Assembly (NCBI GenBank): GCA_003327425.1
Contig: QOQW01000004.1
Location: 62,001-126,000 of the forward strand
Reading direction: 5' to 3'
Length of the DNA: 64,000 bases
Source of the DNA: Candidatus Ozemibacter sibiricus
Lineage (GTDB): Bacteria; Muiribacteriota; Ozemobacteria; Ozemobacterales; Ozemobacteraceae
A program made the position numbers and the translations under genes. The stretch's first letter is position 1. Each line of letters begins with the position of its first letter. Below are positions 1-7,807 of this stretch, piece by piece. The notes under the pieces were generated by a model. The model searched no databases, was not told the DNA's origin, and saw nothing but the letters and a program-made list of their open reading frames with translations.

Positions 1-6
1 GAAGCC

Positions 7-672
7 ATGGCTCCCAGCCCCGCGCAACTGCCGCGCAAACCCGGTCAGCCGGCCGGTTCGCCGCCCTCTGCAAGCGGCCAGGCATCGAACGACCCGTTGA
101 CAAAGGCCGAGGAGATCAAGAACAAGGTCATGCAATCCCTCGAGCCCGAGAACATGAGCGTGCCGGCCAAGCGGTTGATCGCCGGCTTCATCGACCTGAC
201 CCTGATCGGCTGCCTGGTGGCGTTCATGCATGTGCCATTGGTGGTCCTGCAGGCGGTGCTGCCAGGCTTCCTGGTCTCCTTGGTCTCGACCCTGATCGTC
301 GCCCTGGGCGGCATCCTGATCCTCCTGAAAGACGCCCCCTACCAGATCGCTGTGCTCGACAAGCAAAGTATCGGTAAAAAGGTCATGACCATCCGGGTGG
401 TCAAGGGCCCCGATCGGCAACCGATCACCACCGCCGATTCGGTCGCCCGCAATTTCCTGCTGGCGGTTCCTTATTTCGCCGCGGCGGCGCTATCCCTGCT
501 GAATCTCCTCCCCTTCAGGATTCTGGTCGGGGTAGTGGTGATGGTCCTGGCGGCGTTCTTGTTGATTCTGGTGCTAGCTCTCTACGGGTTCGAGATCTTC
601 ACCATGTTCAAAGACCTGGAAGGCCGTCGCTGGGGCGATCAGAAAGCCGGCACCATGGTGGTGTTGGAGTAA
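7..672 (+). CDS. RDD family integral membrane protein
   Basis: This 221-residue protein has a polar, Pro/Ser-rich N-terminal tail of about 50 residues and then an RDD domain. The family signature is visible: an Arg and an Asp in the first helix (AKRLIAGFIDL, about residue 55), a glycine-containing loop followed by a basic stretch (QSIGKKVMTIRVV, about 120) and the closing segment WGDQKAGTMVV. Hydrophobic segments lie near 60-80, 88-106, 150-172 and 175-200. RDD proteins are inner-membrane proteins of mostly unknown role, some linked to ion transport. The ATG at 7 is followed by sensible sequence, but only six bases precede it in the window, so the start could lie further upstream. The next gene runs in the opposite direction. 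Confidence 0.8.
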   Translation: MAPSPAQLPRKPGQPAGSPPSASGQASNDPLTKAEEIKNKVMQSLEPENMSVPAKRLIAGFIDLTLIGCLVAFMHVPLVVLQAVLPGFLVSLVSTLIVALGGILILLKDAPYQIAVLDKQSIGKKVMTIRVVKGPDRQPITTADSVARNFLLAVPYFAAAALSLLNLLPFRILVGVVVMVLAAFLLILVLALYGFEIFTMFKDLEGRRWGDQKAGTMVVLE

Positions 673-713
673 CCGCACGTCTTCACGACGCTCTCCAGGG
701 AATCAACAAGGCA

Positions 714-1160
714 TCAATCGGCGCTGATCCCGATCCGCAACCGGCGGGTGCCGACCAGCCATTCCATCGCCACGATTCCCGCCAGCGCTCCAACGACATC
801 GACCAGCCAATCGGCCAGCTCGCAGGACCGCATCGGCACGAACGCCTGGTGGATCTCGTCGGTCATGCCATAGAACGCCGAGAAGGCCAGCGCCTTCCAG
901 GCGCGCCGCCGCCAGCCGAAGATCGATCCAAAGCCTGAGACCGGGCGGGAGCAGGGGCGGCGGCGACGGCGGTGGCTCATGTTCACCCAGGCCAGCACTC
1001 CCAGACCGGCATATTCGATGAAATGCATGACCGGCCCCGTCGGCAGGCCCAGCTCTTCTTCCGGGCGCGACCGCGACGAGACGAAGAAGATCACCAGACA
1101 GTAGGCCAGCAGCGACAGCCTGGCCCACCACAGGGGAATATGCCAACGCCACGTCCGCAT
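714..1160 (-). CDS. VanZ-like family membrane protein
   Basis: A 148-residue membrane protein of the VanZ-like family. Diagnostic pieces are the N-terminal hydrophobic helix after MRTWRWHIP, the helix with HFIEYAGLGVLAW, and the C-terminal signature MTDEIHQAFVPMRS followed by DWLVDVVGALAG (family form GxxDExxQxFxPgR...D...N..G). VanZ itself gives low-level teicoplanin resistance; most family members have no known role, so resistance should not be assumed. I chose the ATG at 1160 because GAGGAG lies about ten bases upstream (1171-1176); a longer reading frame runs upstream but has no ribosome site. Its 3' end faces the RDD gene. Confidence 0.75.
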   Translation of the reverse strand: MRTWRWHIPLWWARLSLLAYCLVIFFVSSRSRPEEELGLPTGPVMHFIEYAGLGVLAWVNMSHRRRRRPCSRPVSGFGSIFGWRRRAWKALAFSAFYGMTDEIHQAFVPMRSCELADWLVDVVGALAGIVAMEWLVGTRRLRIGISAD

Positions 1161-1186
1161 GATCGATTCGCTCCTCGAGGGCGGGT

Positions 1187-1192
1187 ATTCTA
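1187..1192 (-). promoter_or_regulatory. Candidate -10 box (TAGAAT) for the VanZ-like gene
   Basis: On the minus strand TAGAAT lies 26 bases before the ATG at 1160. The same hexamer precedes several other genes in this window. No convincing -35 box is visible. Confidence 0.35.
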
Positions 1193-1429
1193 CCACGCCC
1201 TGCCCCCCATCGGGCATCCCGGCGGCCAGGGCCATCGTGCATGTCTGATGGTCGACTACAGCAAGGGCCGCTCATCTTTTCCTGACAACCACCAGCCGCC
1301 ATTGGCCCTTGGGCCCTCGGTCGCCGGCGGGCGGACCATGGCGCTGACAGCCAGACTGGTGCGCATTGACGGGCGAAAGCGACAATCGGAGTCTGTCCTG
1401 CGGCGGTAGCCGAAGAGCCCACGATGGAG

Positions 1430-1435
1430 TATCAT
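1430..1435 (+). promoter_or_regulatory. Candidate -10 box (TATCAT), leaderless type
   Basis: TATCAT ends seven bases before the ATG at 1443, the distance expected if transcription starts at the start codon. No -35 match was found. The local string TATCATACGGCTCATGAGCC resembles that at the M20 peptidase start (32856). Confidence 0.4.
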
Positions 1436-1442
1436 ACGGCTC

Positions 1443-1955
1443 ATGAGCCGCAATGCCCTGGTCTTGCTGGTGATCGCCCTGCTGACCGTTCCTCTCATCT
1501 TCTTGTTCATCCCCGACGCGCCCCCCGGGCGGCTCGACACCCTGCAGGGCGTGATGCTGTCGACGGTGCAGGGCGAGAAATTCAAATTCAGCGGCATGTT
1601 CACCGACAAGAAGATCCTTTTGGTCTTCTGGTCGATCACCTGCAGTTCGTGCATCGAGGAGATTCCCTTCATCATCAGGCTGCACGAAAAGCTGAAAGAT
1701 CGCCTGACCATCATCGGCGTGCATCCGCCCGGCTTCCCGCTAACCAAGGTGCAGAAGTTCATCAAGCGATATCCGCAACCGATCCCCTACCTGCTGGCAA
1801 TCGACGACGAGATGAAGCTGATCCGCACCTACGAAGCCACCATCCTGCCCAAGACCGTGCTGCTCAACCGGAAGGGAGAGGTGTTGTATGCCCACGTCGG
1901 CTATGAACCCGGCCAGGACGACGAGATCGAACGTGCCATCCGCGAAAAGCTCTGA
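1443..1955 (+). CDS. TlpA/ResA-like thioredoxin-fold protein, membrane-anchored
   Basis: A 170-residue protein with one N-terminal hydrophobic anchor (residues 5-24) and a thioredoxin-like domain. The redox motif CSSC is at residues 67-70 after VFWSIT, and the cis-proline is in ILPKTVLL (Pro136). By family knowledge it is an extracytoplasmic thiol-disulfide reductase; TlpA/ResA proteins often keep apocytochrome CXXCH cysteines reduced, which fits the multiheme cytochrome and CcsA-like genes 3-6 kb downstream. No ribosome-binding site is seen, and a -10-like box sits seven bases before the ATG. The next gene, a second thioredoxin-like protein, is read as overlapping its 3' end. Confidence 0.8.
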   Translation: MSRNALVLLVIALLTVPLIFLFIPDAPPGRLDTLQGVMLSTVQGEKFKFSGMFTDKKILLVFWSITCSSCIEEIPFIIRLHEKLKDRLTIIGVHPPGFPLTKVQKFIKRYPQPIPYLLAIDDEMKLIRTYEATILPKTVLLNRKGEVLYAHVGYEPGQDDEIERAIREKL

Positions 1956-2892
1956 TCGGACCGGCCATCGTTTCTTTTCGTCGCTGCCTGGTCTGGCCGC
2001 TCGCCCCTGCCAGAGTGGTTCAGATCGGCGGCAAACGCTCGTCTCGAGCCGGTTCGTTCGGTCTTCTGGGCGGAAAAGCGCCCAAGCCGGGAACCATCGG
2101 CCCAACCGCTCGGTGTGGATGTTCCTGCTCGTCTTGAGCGCTGTAGCCGTAGGAACGCTGGGCCAGGCCTGGGCCGCACCAGTGCCGTTCCGGCAGCCGG
2201 GCGAGACCGCGCCGCGGCTGACCTTGCGCGATCTCGACGACCAGACCGTGGAGTTCCCGGTCGCCGGGCGATGGACGCTGGTCTTCTTCTGGTCGCTGTT
2301 CTGTCACACGTGCCTGGAAGAAATGCCGGTGATGGTCTCCGAGCTGGCCGCTCTGCCGGGGCTCCCCTGCGAGAGCTTCTTCGTTTCGCTCGACACCGCG
2401 CGCATGAAGAAGGGCCTCCTCAACTACCTGCGCAAACGGCGTCTCGCCTGCCGGGTGCTGCTCGAGGAGATCGCCTCCGACGCCTACCTGGCCGCCGACC
2501 AGTGGGGCGTGCGCACGACGCCGGCCCTGTTCCTGGTCGATCCCGACGGGAAGATCGCCTTCTCGCGCGAAGGGCCCTTCCCGCTCGAAGAGCTGTTCGA
2601 ACGGCTGCGCGGCCTGCCCGTGAACGATGGCGTTCCCTCGGCGACGATGGCGAGAGAGATCGGCTCCGCGGCTCTTCCGGTCGATGGGGGGGCCAGCCCG
2701 GCATCAGGCCAGGAGCGTCTCCATCCCCCACCCGCCAGCGAGGGAACGACCCCCGACCAACCAAGCGAGGCGACCGCGCGGCAACGACCTGACCCAACGC
2801 CAAGCCAGCCCGCGAGAGCACCAGAGACGACCCCAGGAGTGGCGCAACCCGCCAGCACCCCCGACGTGGTGCCCCCGGGGGGACAGCCATGA
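1888..2892 (+). CDS. Exported thioredoxin-like (TlpA family) protein with proline-rich tail
   Basis: Second TlpA-type protein of the locus. From the ATG at 1888 the signal/anchor segment (WMFLLVLSAVAVGTLGQAWA) is at 77-96, the redox motif CHTC at 139-142 after VFFWSLF, and the cis-proline in RTTPALFLV (Pro212). The last 100 residues are rich in Pro, Ala and Ser and look disordered. The start is uncertain: 1888 has a GGGAGAGG sequence upstream but overlaps the previous gene by 68 bases and gives a long basic extension; a GTG at 2113 would put the signal peptide at the N-terminus. The stop overlaps the next start (ATGA), so it is co-transcribed with the parvulin. Likely a periplasmic thiol oxidoreductase. 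Confidence 0.75.
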   Translation: MPTSAMNPARTTRSNVPSAKSSDRTGHRFFSSLPGLAARPCQSGSDRRQTLVSSRFVRSSGRKSAQAGNHRPNRSVWMFLLVLSAVAVGTLGQAWAAPVPFRQPGETAPRLTLRDLDDQTVEFPVAGRWTLVFFWSLFCHTCLEEMPVMVSELAALPGLPCESFFVSLDTARMKKGLLNYLRKRRLACRVLLEEIASDAYLAADQWGVRTTPALFLVDPDGKIAFSREGPFPLEELFERLRGLPVNDGVPSATMAREIGSAALPVDGGASPASGQERLHPPPASEGTTPDQPSEATARQRPDPTPSQPARAPETTPGVAQPASTPDVVPPGGQP

Positions 2893-4052
2893 TGGAGCTG
2901 AGAACTGGAGAGAGCTGGCCAGAAGCCGGCCTGGTGCGCTTGTCGCGGTTCGGCCTGCTGGCGACCGCGGTGGGGCTGGTCCTGCTGACGGGGAGCTTGA
3001 TGCTGGCGGTGAGCCAGATCGATCTCGATGCCTGGCTCTTCGGCCACGATCTGGCGCTCAAGGTCGGCGGCACCAGCCTCACGCTCGGCCAGTTCCGGCA
3101 GCTCAAAGAGCTGGCCCCGCCGACCGCGCGCCGGCTGAGCAACACCGAATTCGCCGCCGAGCTGGTCGAGACCCTCCTGCTGGCCGAGGCCGGCCGCCAG
3201 CTTCGGCTCGACCGGGAGGAGGAATTCATCCGATTGCGGGAAGCCTTCGACCAGGCGCTTGCCTCCGGACCCGAGCTGCCCGTGGCCGATCTGGCCGCGA
3301 CCAGCCCAGGAACATGGACCGCTCTCCGTTCGTCAGAAAGCGCCGTGGCCGGTCCCGAGCGGTCGACCGGCCCCGCTGCCCCCCCCGCCGGAGGCTGGTC
3401 GGAACACCGCCCCTCTGACGCCGCGGCAGGGCCGGCCACCCCGCCGACCGATCTGATCCGGGCGTGGTTCCTGATCGAAGAGCTGGCCCGGCTGACCCGA
3501 GCCCGGGTGGCCGACGCCGCCGCGCCCCCCGCCGGTTCAGAGCCGGGCGAGGAGACTGATCCAGGCGAGAACGCAGCGCCGACGCGCTTGCACCTGCAGA
3601 CGATCGTGGTCGGCGACGAGGCCACCGCCCGCGAAGTACTGGCCCAGGCCGCCGCCGGGGTTCCTTTCCCCGTCTTGAACGCCAGCTACTCGCGTTCGCT
3701 CTATGCCCCCGTGGGAGGCGACCTGGGCTGGAAAACCGCCGGCGATCTGCCGCCCGGCCTCTTCGACACGCTCGCCGCTCTGCCCGTCGGCTCGATGACC
3801 GTGGCTTACACCGACGCCGAGGGCGTACACCTGCTGCGGGTCAAGAGTCGTCCCGCCGATGATCGGCCGGGCGCCGCCCGGCGGGCGGCCGCCCAGGCTC
3901 GCGAAGAGGCCCGACGGCAGGCGGTGCAACGCTTCCTGCACACCATGCGGACGACCATGCCGTGGTGGGTGCATCCATTGCTGGCGCCGGCAGCCATGCC
4001 GGCGCCCTTGGGCGTGACCACCCATGGCGCGAGCCCGACCGCTCGCCCCTGA
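2889..4052 (+). CDS. Membrane-anchored parvulin-type peptidyl-prolyl isomerase
   Basis: A 387-residue protein with one N-terminal transmembrane segment (about 22-42), a SurA/PrsA-like helical region, a Pro/Ala-rich linker (about 150-200) and a parvulin (PpiC) domain at about 220-330. The domain is recognised by RLHLQTIVVGDE at its start, GGDLGWKTAGDLPPGLFDTL in the middle and GVHLLRVKSR at its end. Parvulins speed up prolyl isomerisation and often chaperone exported proteins. The ATG overlaps the stop of the thioredoxin-like gene by four bases, so the pair is translationally coupled: a disulfide enzyme and a foldase for envelope proteins. Confidence 0.8.
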   Translation: MMELRTGESWPEAGLVRLSRFGLLATAVGLVLLTGSLMLAVSQIDLDAWLFGHDLALKVGGTSLTLGQFRQLKELAPPTARRLSNTEFAAELVETLLLAEAGRQLRLDREEEFIRLREAFDQALASGPELPVADLAATSPGTWTALRSSESAVAGPERSTGPAAPPAGGWSEHRPSDAAAGPATPPTDLIRAWFLIEELARLTRARVADAAAPPAGSEPGEETDPGENAAPTRLHLQTIVVGDEATAREVLAQAAAGVPFPVLNASYSRSLYAPVGGDLGWKTAGDLPPGLFDTLAALPVGSMTVAYTDAEGVHLLRVKSRPADDRPGAARRAAAQAREEARRQAVQRFLHTMRTTMPWWVHPLLAPAAMPAPLGVTTHGASPTARP

Positions 4053-4096
4053 GAAGGTCGCCAAGGCAGAACGAACGAGGCAAGGAGATCGAGGCC

Positions 4097-4252
4097 ATGG
4101 CCAGGCAGCAACAGCGCATGATCGCCCAGATCAATGGCACCCAGGGCGGGGTCGTTCCTTTGATCCGCAGACCGCTGGCAATTCCGGCGCCCTTCGCGTC
4201 TGAAGGGTCGGCCCGAACCAAAGGAGACGAAGATGGCTGCAAGCAGTCGTAA
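4097..4252 (+). CDS. Possible small protein (51 residues), doubtful
   Basis: A short reading frame with AAGGAG nine bases before its ATG. It starts MARQQQRMIAQINGTQGG and ends by overlapping the first 20 bases of the HAMP gene in another frame. It has no recognisable domain. It could be a leader peptide coupling translation to the HAMP gene, or chance. Confidence 0.2.
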   Translation: MARQQQRMIAQINGTQGGVVPLIRRPLAIPAPFASEGSARTKGDEDGCKQS

Positions 4253-4877
4253 GCATTATCTTGTGTTGCCGTCCTACCAGATCAGGCTGGTAGGCTTCTT
4301 GATCCTGGTCATCCTGCTGGGCACCATGATACACGGCTTCTTTCTGTACAAGATCACGGCGCGCACCGTCGAAGAGGGCTTCTTCTCAGCCCACAACCGC
4401 CTCCGCTCGACCTGGGAAATTCTGAAACCAGCCATCATCGTGACCAACGGCATCTCGTTCCTGCTCATCTCGTTGGCGCTCCTCGTGGTGACGACCTTGA
4501 GCTCCCACCGCCTGATCGGGCCGGTGGTCAAGATCGCCGGCCGGTTGCGCGATCTGGCGGCGGGCCGGCTCGACCTGCCCCCGCTGCGCCTGCGGGCTGA
4601 CGATGAGGGGCAGATCTTGAGCGAGGCGGCCAATCAAGTGCAGGAAACCTTCCGCCAGCGGCTGCAACCGCTGGCCGCGCTGCGCGATGCCCTGGCCGCC
4701 GGGAAAGAACCCGATCTCGAGCAAGTGCGCGCCGTGCTCGACCAGGCGCTGGCCGGGGTGACCCTGTCGCCCCCGGCCCCGGGACCGAGTCCGGAGGGTT
4801 CGCGGCCTCCCGCGGCTGGCCCTGCGGCTTCGACGGCGCCGACCTCGGCCTCGGCCGGGAAGGCCGGCGGGAACTAG
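4233..4877 (+). CDS. HAMP-domain membrane protein without an output domain
   Basis: A 214-residue protein with two transmembrane segments (about 17-39 and 69-90) bracketing a short extracytoplasmic loop, then a HAMP-like region (about 90-145: SSHRLIGPVVKIAGRLRDL, then LRADDEGQILSEAANQVQ). The C-terminus is a Pro/Ala/Ser-rich tail. HAMP domains pass signals across the membrane to kinase, cyclase or chemotaxis modules, but no such output domain follows, so this is a stand-alone HAMP protein. The start has a good ribosome site (AAAGGAG, seven bases upstream). It lies between the parvulin and the decaheme cytochrome on the same strand. Confidence 0.7.
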   Translation: MAASSRKHYLVLPSYQIRLVGFLILVILLGTMIHGFFLYKITARTVEEGFFSAHNRLRSTWEILKPAIIVTNGISFLLISLALLVVTTLSSHRLIGPVVKIAGRLRDLAAGRLDLPPLRLRADDEGQILSEAANQVQETFRQRLQPLAALRDALAAGKEPDLEQVRAVLDQALAGVTLSPPAPGPSPEGSRPPAAGPAASTAPTSASAGKAGGN

Positions 4878-4913
4878 CCCGCGGCCACTCCTCTTAGCCG
4901 GAAGGAAACCGCC

Positions 4914-6611
4914 TTGAGCACTGCCGTTGCGGCGCACCAGCCCGAACAATCGTCCGTTGGGCGGCGCGCGGGGCCGTTGCGAGGGATGACCACGTGGCGG
5001 GCCGGGTGGCCGCCCTTTCGGCCTGACGACTTGTCGTGGCCGGCCAAGGGCCTGGCCTTCGCCCCGAAGAATGCTCTGAGCAGCCGGTCGAAGACTGGCC
5101 CGCCCTCGTGGTCTGGTCGAGCCTGGCAGCTTGCGAAACTGGCGGCTGGGCTCTGGCTGATCCTGTGGTTGATACGCCCCGGAGCGGCGTTCGGGCAGGT
5201 CGACCACGCCGCCGCCGCCCGCCAGGCCGGCTGCGGCACCTGCCACCTCACGCCGGTGCGGTCGCCAGACAGCGCGACGAGCCCCGGCGCGACCGCCTTC
5301 GATTGGGGCGAGCCGCCGGCCCCCGTGGCCCGGCCACGCGTGAACGCTTCCGGCACCCCGGTGCCCATTCGGCCAGGAGCGGGCGGCTGGTGCCTCGCCT
5401 GTCATCCTGACGAGGCGCGGGCGTGCCATCCGATCGGCGTGCCGGCCAGCGCCGGGGCGGGGCTTCCCCTCGAAGGCGGCGACGGACTGAGCTGCCTGAC
5501 CTGCCACTCGCCCCACCAGGCCGCCACCGCCTCGGCGCCGTGGCTGCCCCCTTCCCTCGACCGGCGCACCGCCACCGGCGAGCATCGCACCTTCCTGCTG
5601 ACCCGCCCGAATGTCGATGGCGGCTTGTGCCGATCATGTCATGCCGAGCGGCCGACCGGCCCCGGCCAAGCGGGCCTGCCCCTTTCCGTCCATGGCGCGC
5701 GGGCCTTCGAAAGCCGATCGTATGCGGGTTCGAAAGCCTGCATGGCCTGCCATGCCAAGATCTACCAGGAATGGTCGCGCACCCCGCACGCCCGCATGAC
5801 TCGCCCGCTGGCCGAGGTCGAAGAGGTGCGCCACCTGCGCGACGAGGACCTGGAATGGCCCGTCGCGAATGTGCGGTATGTGCTGGGCTCGCATTACGTG
5901 CACCGTTTCGTGGCCGAGGCTACCGGCACGCTGGTGGTGCTGCCCCGCATCTGGGACCGCCACACCCGCACCTGGCTGTCGACGCGCGACCATGGCTGGA
6001 CGCGCCGCTCCTGGATTCCCCAGTGCGCCGGCTGCCACACCACCGGGTTCTCGGCCGAGACCGAACGCTTCGTCGAGGCGGGGGTCGGCTGCGAGGCCTG
6101 CCACGGCCCCGCCCTCAACCACGTGCGGACGGGCGCCCGGGCGTTCGTGCGCAATCCGGCCCGCTTCACGCCCGAGCGCCGCGAACAGGTGTGCATGTCG
6201 TGCCATACCTCGGGGCTCGACAACACCGGCCGCTACCATTTCCCCGTCGGGTACCTGCCCGGCGACGATCTGGCGGCCTTCTATTCGGGGCTGACCCCCA
6301 AACCGGGCCAGGACGAACGGACCTTCGTCGGCGACGAATCGATGGAAGACCGGGTGCGTCAGTGGGAATTCCTGAAGAGCCGCCTGTTCCTGGCCAAGGG
6401 CCTGACCTGCGACTATTGCCAGAATTTCCGGAACTTCAAAGTGGCCACCGACAGCGAGTATCTGACCCACGACCAGTACTGCCTGACCTGCCACACCGAT
6501 CGCGATCAGCACCCCGCCGAGAGCCCCGGCCAGAACTGCACTCGCTGCCACGTACCGATGCGCACGCCGACCGGCGAGTATTCCATCCACGACCACAAAT
6601 TCCGGTTCTGA
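4914..6611 (+). CDS. Exported decaheme c-type cytochrome with one degenerate heme motif
   Basis: A 565-residue protein with one hydrophobic segment (about 73-94) before the first heme site, so the heme part is outside the cytoplasm. I count ten CXXCH motifs: CGTCH, CLACH, CLTCH, CRSCH, CMACH, CAGCH, CEACH, CMSCH, CLTCH and CTRCH. An eleventh site reads CDYCQ at about 6410-6424. The middle part (CMACHAKIYQEWSRTPHA, then CAGCHTTGF and CEACHGPALNH) resembles multiheme cytochromes related to cytochrome c554/tetraheme c families. I read a TTG start at 4914 with GGAAGG upstream; the 70-residue arginine-rich N-terminal extension is odd, and the true start may be further in. It is followed by a cytochrome c assembly gene. 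Confidence 0.88.
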   Translation: MSTAVAAHQPEQSSVGRRAGPLRGMTTWRAGWPPFRPDDLSWPAKGLAFAPKNALSSRSKTGPPSWSGRAWQLAKLAAGLWLILWLIRPGAAFGQVDHAAAARQAGCGTCHLTPVRSPDSATSPGATAFDWGEPPAPVARPRVNASGTPVPIRPGAGGWCLACHPDEARACHPIGVPASAGAGLPLEGGDGLSCLTCHSPHQAATASAPWLPPSLDRRTATGEHRTFLLTRPNVDGGLCRSCHAERPTGPGQAGLPLSVHGARAFESRSYAGSKACMACHAKIYQEWSRTPHARMTRPLAEVEEVRHLRDEDLEWPVANVRYVLGSHYVHRFVAEATGTLVVLPRIWDRHTRTWLSTRDHGWTRRSWIPQCAGCHTTGFSAETERFVEAGVGCEACHGPALNHVRTGARAFVRNPARFTPERREQVCMSCHTSGLDNTGRYHFPVGYLPGDDLAAFYSGLTPKPGQDERTFVGDESMEDRVRQWEFLKSRLFLAKGLTCDYCQNFRNFKVATDSEYLTHDQYCLTCHTDRDQHPAESPGQNCTRCHVPMRTPTGEYSIHDHKFRF

Positions 6612-6697
6612 ATTCTTTCAGGACAAGCCTTCCGTTCATCCGTTCGCTGGGGCCTCATCTGCAGTTGTCGAGCCCACTGACGATGTCGCCCCCCCGC

Positions 6698-6757
6698 CTG
6701 CCGAACGCGAAGCGTTCGGCAGAGCAGCGTCAGAGGTCCAGGGGCCCGTGGCCCCTG
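6698..6757 (+). repeat. Dispersed palindromic intergenic repeat, copy A
   Basis: Two adjacent palindromes: CTGCCGAACGC paired with GCGTTCGGCAG (6698-6722), then CCAGGGGCC paired with GGCCCCTGG (6738-6757). The same two-part unit occurs at 31463-31522 in reverse orientation and at 32687-32750, all intergenic. Confidence 0.8.
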
Positions 6758-6778
6758 GTGGTGCCCCCTTTTTCGGGG

Positions 6779-6808
6779 TTGGGAGGTGGATGCGGGGTGT
6801 GGTACAAT
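6779..6808 (+). promoter_or_regulatory. Candidate promoter, leaderless type, for the CcsA/HemX-like gene
   Basis: TTGGGA (6779-6784), 18-base spacer, TACAAT (6803-6808). The -10 box ends six bases before the ATG at 6815 and no ribosome site is present. Confidence 0.55.
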
Positions 6809-6814
6809 CGACCT

Positions 6815-7807
6815 ATGCAATGGTTGTTGGCATTGACGGCGCTCGGCTATGCGGCATCGACCGTGACCCGCCTCTTGTCCAAAATGGCGATCAGTCGGGG
6901 GGATTTCCCTGCGCTCGGCGGCCTGACGCACTGCCAGACGCTTTCGACAACAGAGCCCGGCCCCCCCAGAGATGGCCGACACCTTCCCTCTGTCACCGAG
7001 AACGTGAAACGGGCTGCTTCCGAAGACCATGAGCGCCGAGGGGGCGGGCGGGCGGGGCACCAGCCCCCCTGGATGCGATGGTTTGGCGGCCCCTTCCGAT
7101 CGGCCCTCCTCGCCGGCCCCCTCGGCCTCGCGCTGGCGGGCCACCTGGGCGCAGGCGCCCTGCTGCTGATGGGCGGCGCGGCGCCCGAGCACTTCTCGAG
7201 CCGGGCGGCCTTCCTGCTGGCCGCCGGCGTGCTGGCCGCGGTGTGCGCTGCCCTCGAATGGTCGACGGGCGAAACGTTCTTCTCGATCTTCGGGCTGCCG
7301 GTCGCCGCCATCCTGGTGGGGTTCGCCGGATTGTCCGAGCAGGTCTGGCAGAACCCCCTGTTCGAACGGCCCTGGTTCCTGGCGCACGTGGCCGCCGCAG
7401 TGGCCGGCGAGTGCTTCTTCCTGATGGCCGCCGTCTCGGCGGGCACCTATCTGTTCATGGTGCGCCGCCTGAAGAGCAAGAATCGGGTGCGCGCCCTGCA
7501 GGTCCTTCCGCCCCTGGCCCAGCTCGACCAGTTCACCGTGCTGTTCCTGCGGTCGGGGGTCGCCGCCTTCGGTCTCGGTATCGCCATCGGCGCCTGGGGC
7601 TGGATCGAAGCCTTCGGCCTGGCGGGGCTGCTGGCTCCCAAAAAGATGGTGTCGGCCGCCGCCCTGGTGTTTTTCGCCGGATTGCTGGCGGCCCGACGCC
7701 AGCAGTGGGTGGTCGGTCCGCGCTGGTCGATGCTGACCATCGCCGGGGTCATCGCCTCGCTGTCGGTGCTGCTCGTCGACCGCGGCACCCACTGGTCGGC
7801 CCCCTGA
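6815..7807 (+). CDS. CcsA/HemX-like cytochrome c assembly membrane protein
   Basis: A 330-residue polytopic membrane protein with about eight hydrophobic segments. Family features are WSTGETFFSIFGLPVAAIL in one helix and WFLAHVAAAVAGECFFLMA, matching the conserved W...H helix of CcsA/HemX/CcmC-type proteins that handle heme outside the membrane. A polar insert of about 65 residues (residues 20-85) follows the first helix. The stop overlaps the start of the siroheme-synthase-type gene (TGATG), a pairing also known from hemX loci. A role in cytochrome c maturation or heme/tetrapyrrole metabolism is likely, and the decaheme cytochrome just upstream suggests the former. The start is set by the promoter spacing. 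Confidence 0.75.
   Translation: MQWLLALTALGYAASTVTRLLSKMAISRGDFPALGGLTHCQTLSTTEPGPPRDGRHLPSVTENVKRAASEDHERRGGGRAGHQPPWMRWFGGPFRSALLAGPLGLALAGHLGAGALLLMGGAAPEHFSSRAAFLLAAGVLAAVCAALEWSTGETFFSIFGLPVAAILVGFAGLSEQVWQNPLFERPWFLAHVAAAVAGECFFLMAAVSAGTYLFMVRRLKSKNRVRALQVLPPLAQLDQFTVLFLRSGVAAFGLGIAIGAWGWIEAFGLAGLLAPKKMVSAAALVFFAGLLAARRQQWVVGPRWSMLTIAGVIASLSVLLVDRGTHWSAP

Noticed and set aside
714-1160. Glycopeptide resistance function for the VanZ-like protein
   Set aside because: The family is broad and no other van genes are present, so a resistance call is not supported.
703-1422. A 239-residue minus-strand frame overlapping the VanZ-like gene
   Set aside because: The VanZ signature lies in the other frame; this one is Arg/Pro/Ala-rich noise.
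5423-6814. The long upstream extension of the CcsA/HemX-like frame
   Set aside because: It runs antiphase through the cytochrome gene and a repeat; the promoter and first helix place the start at 6815.
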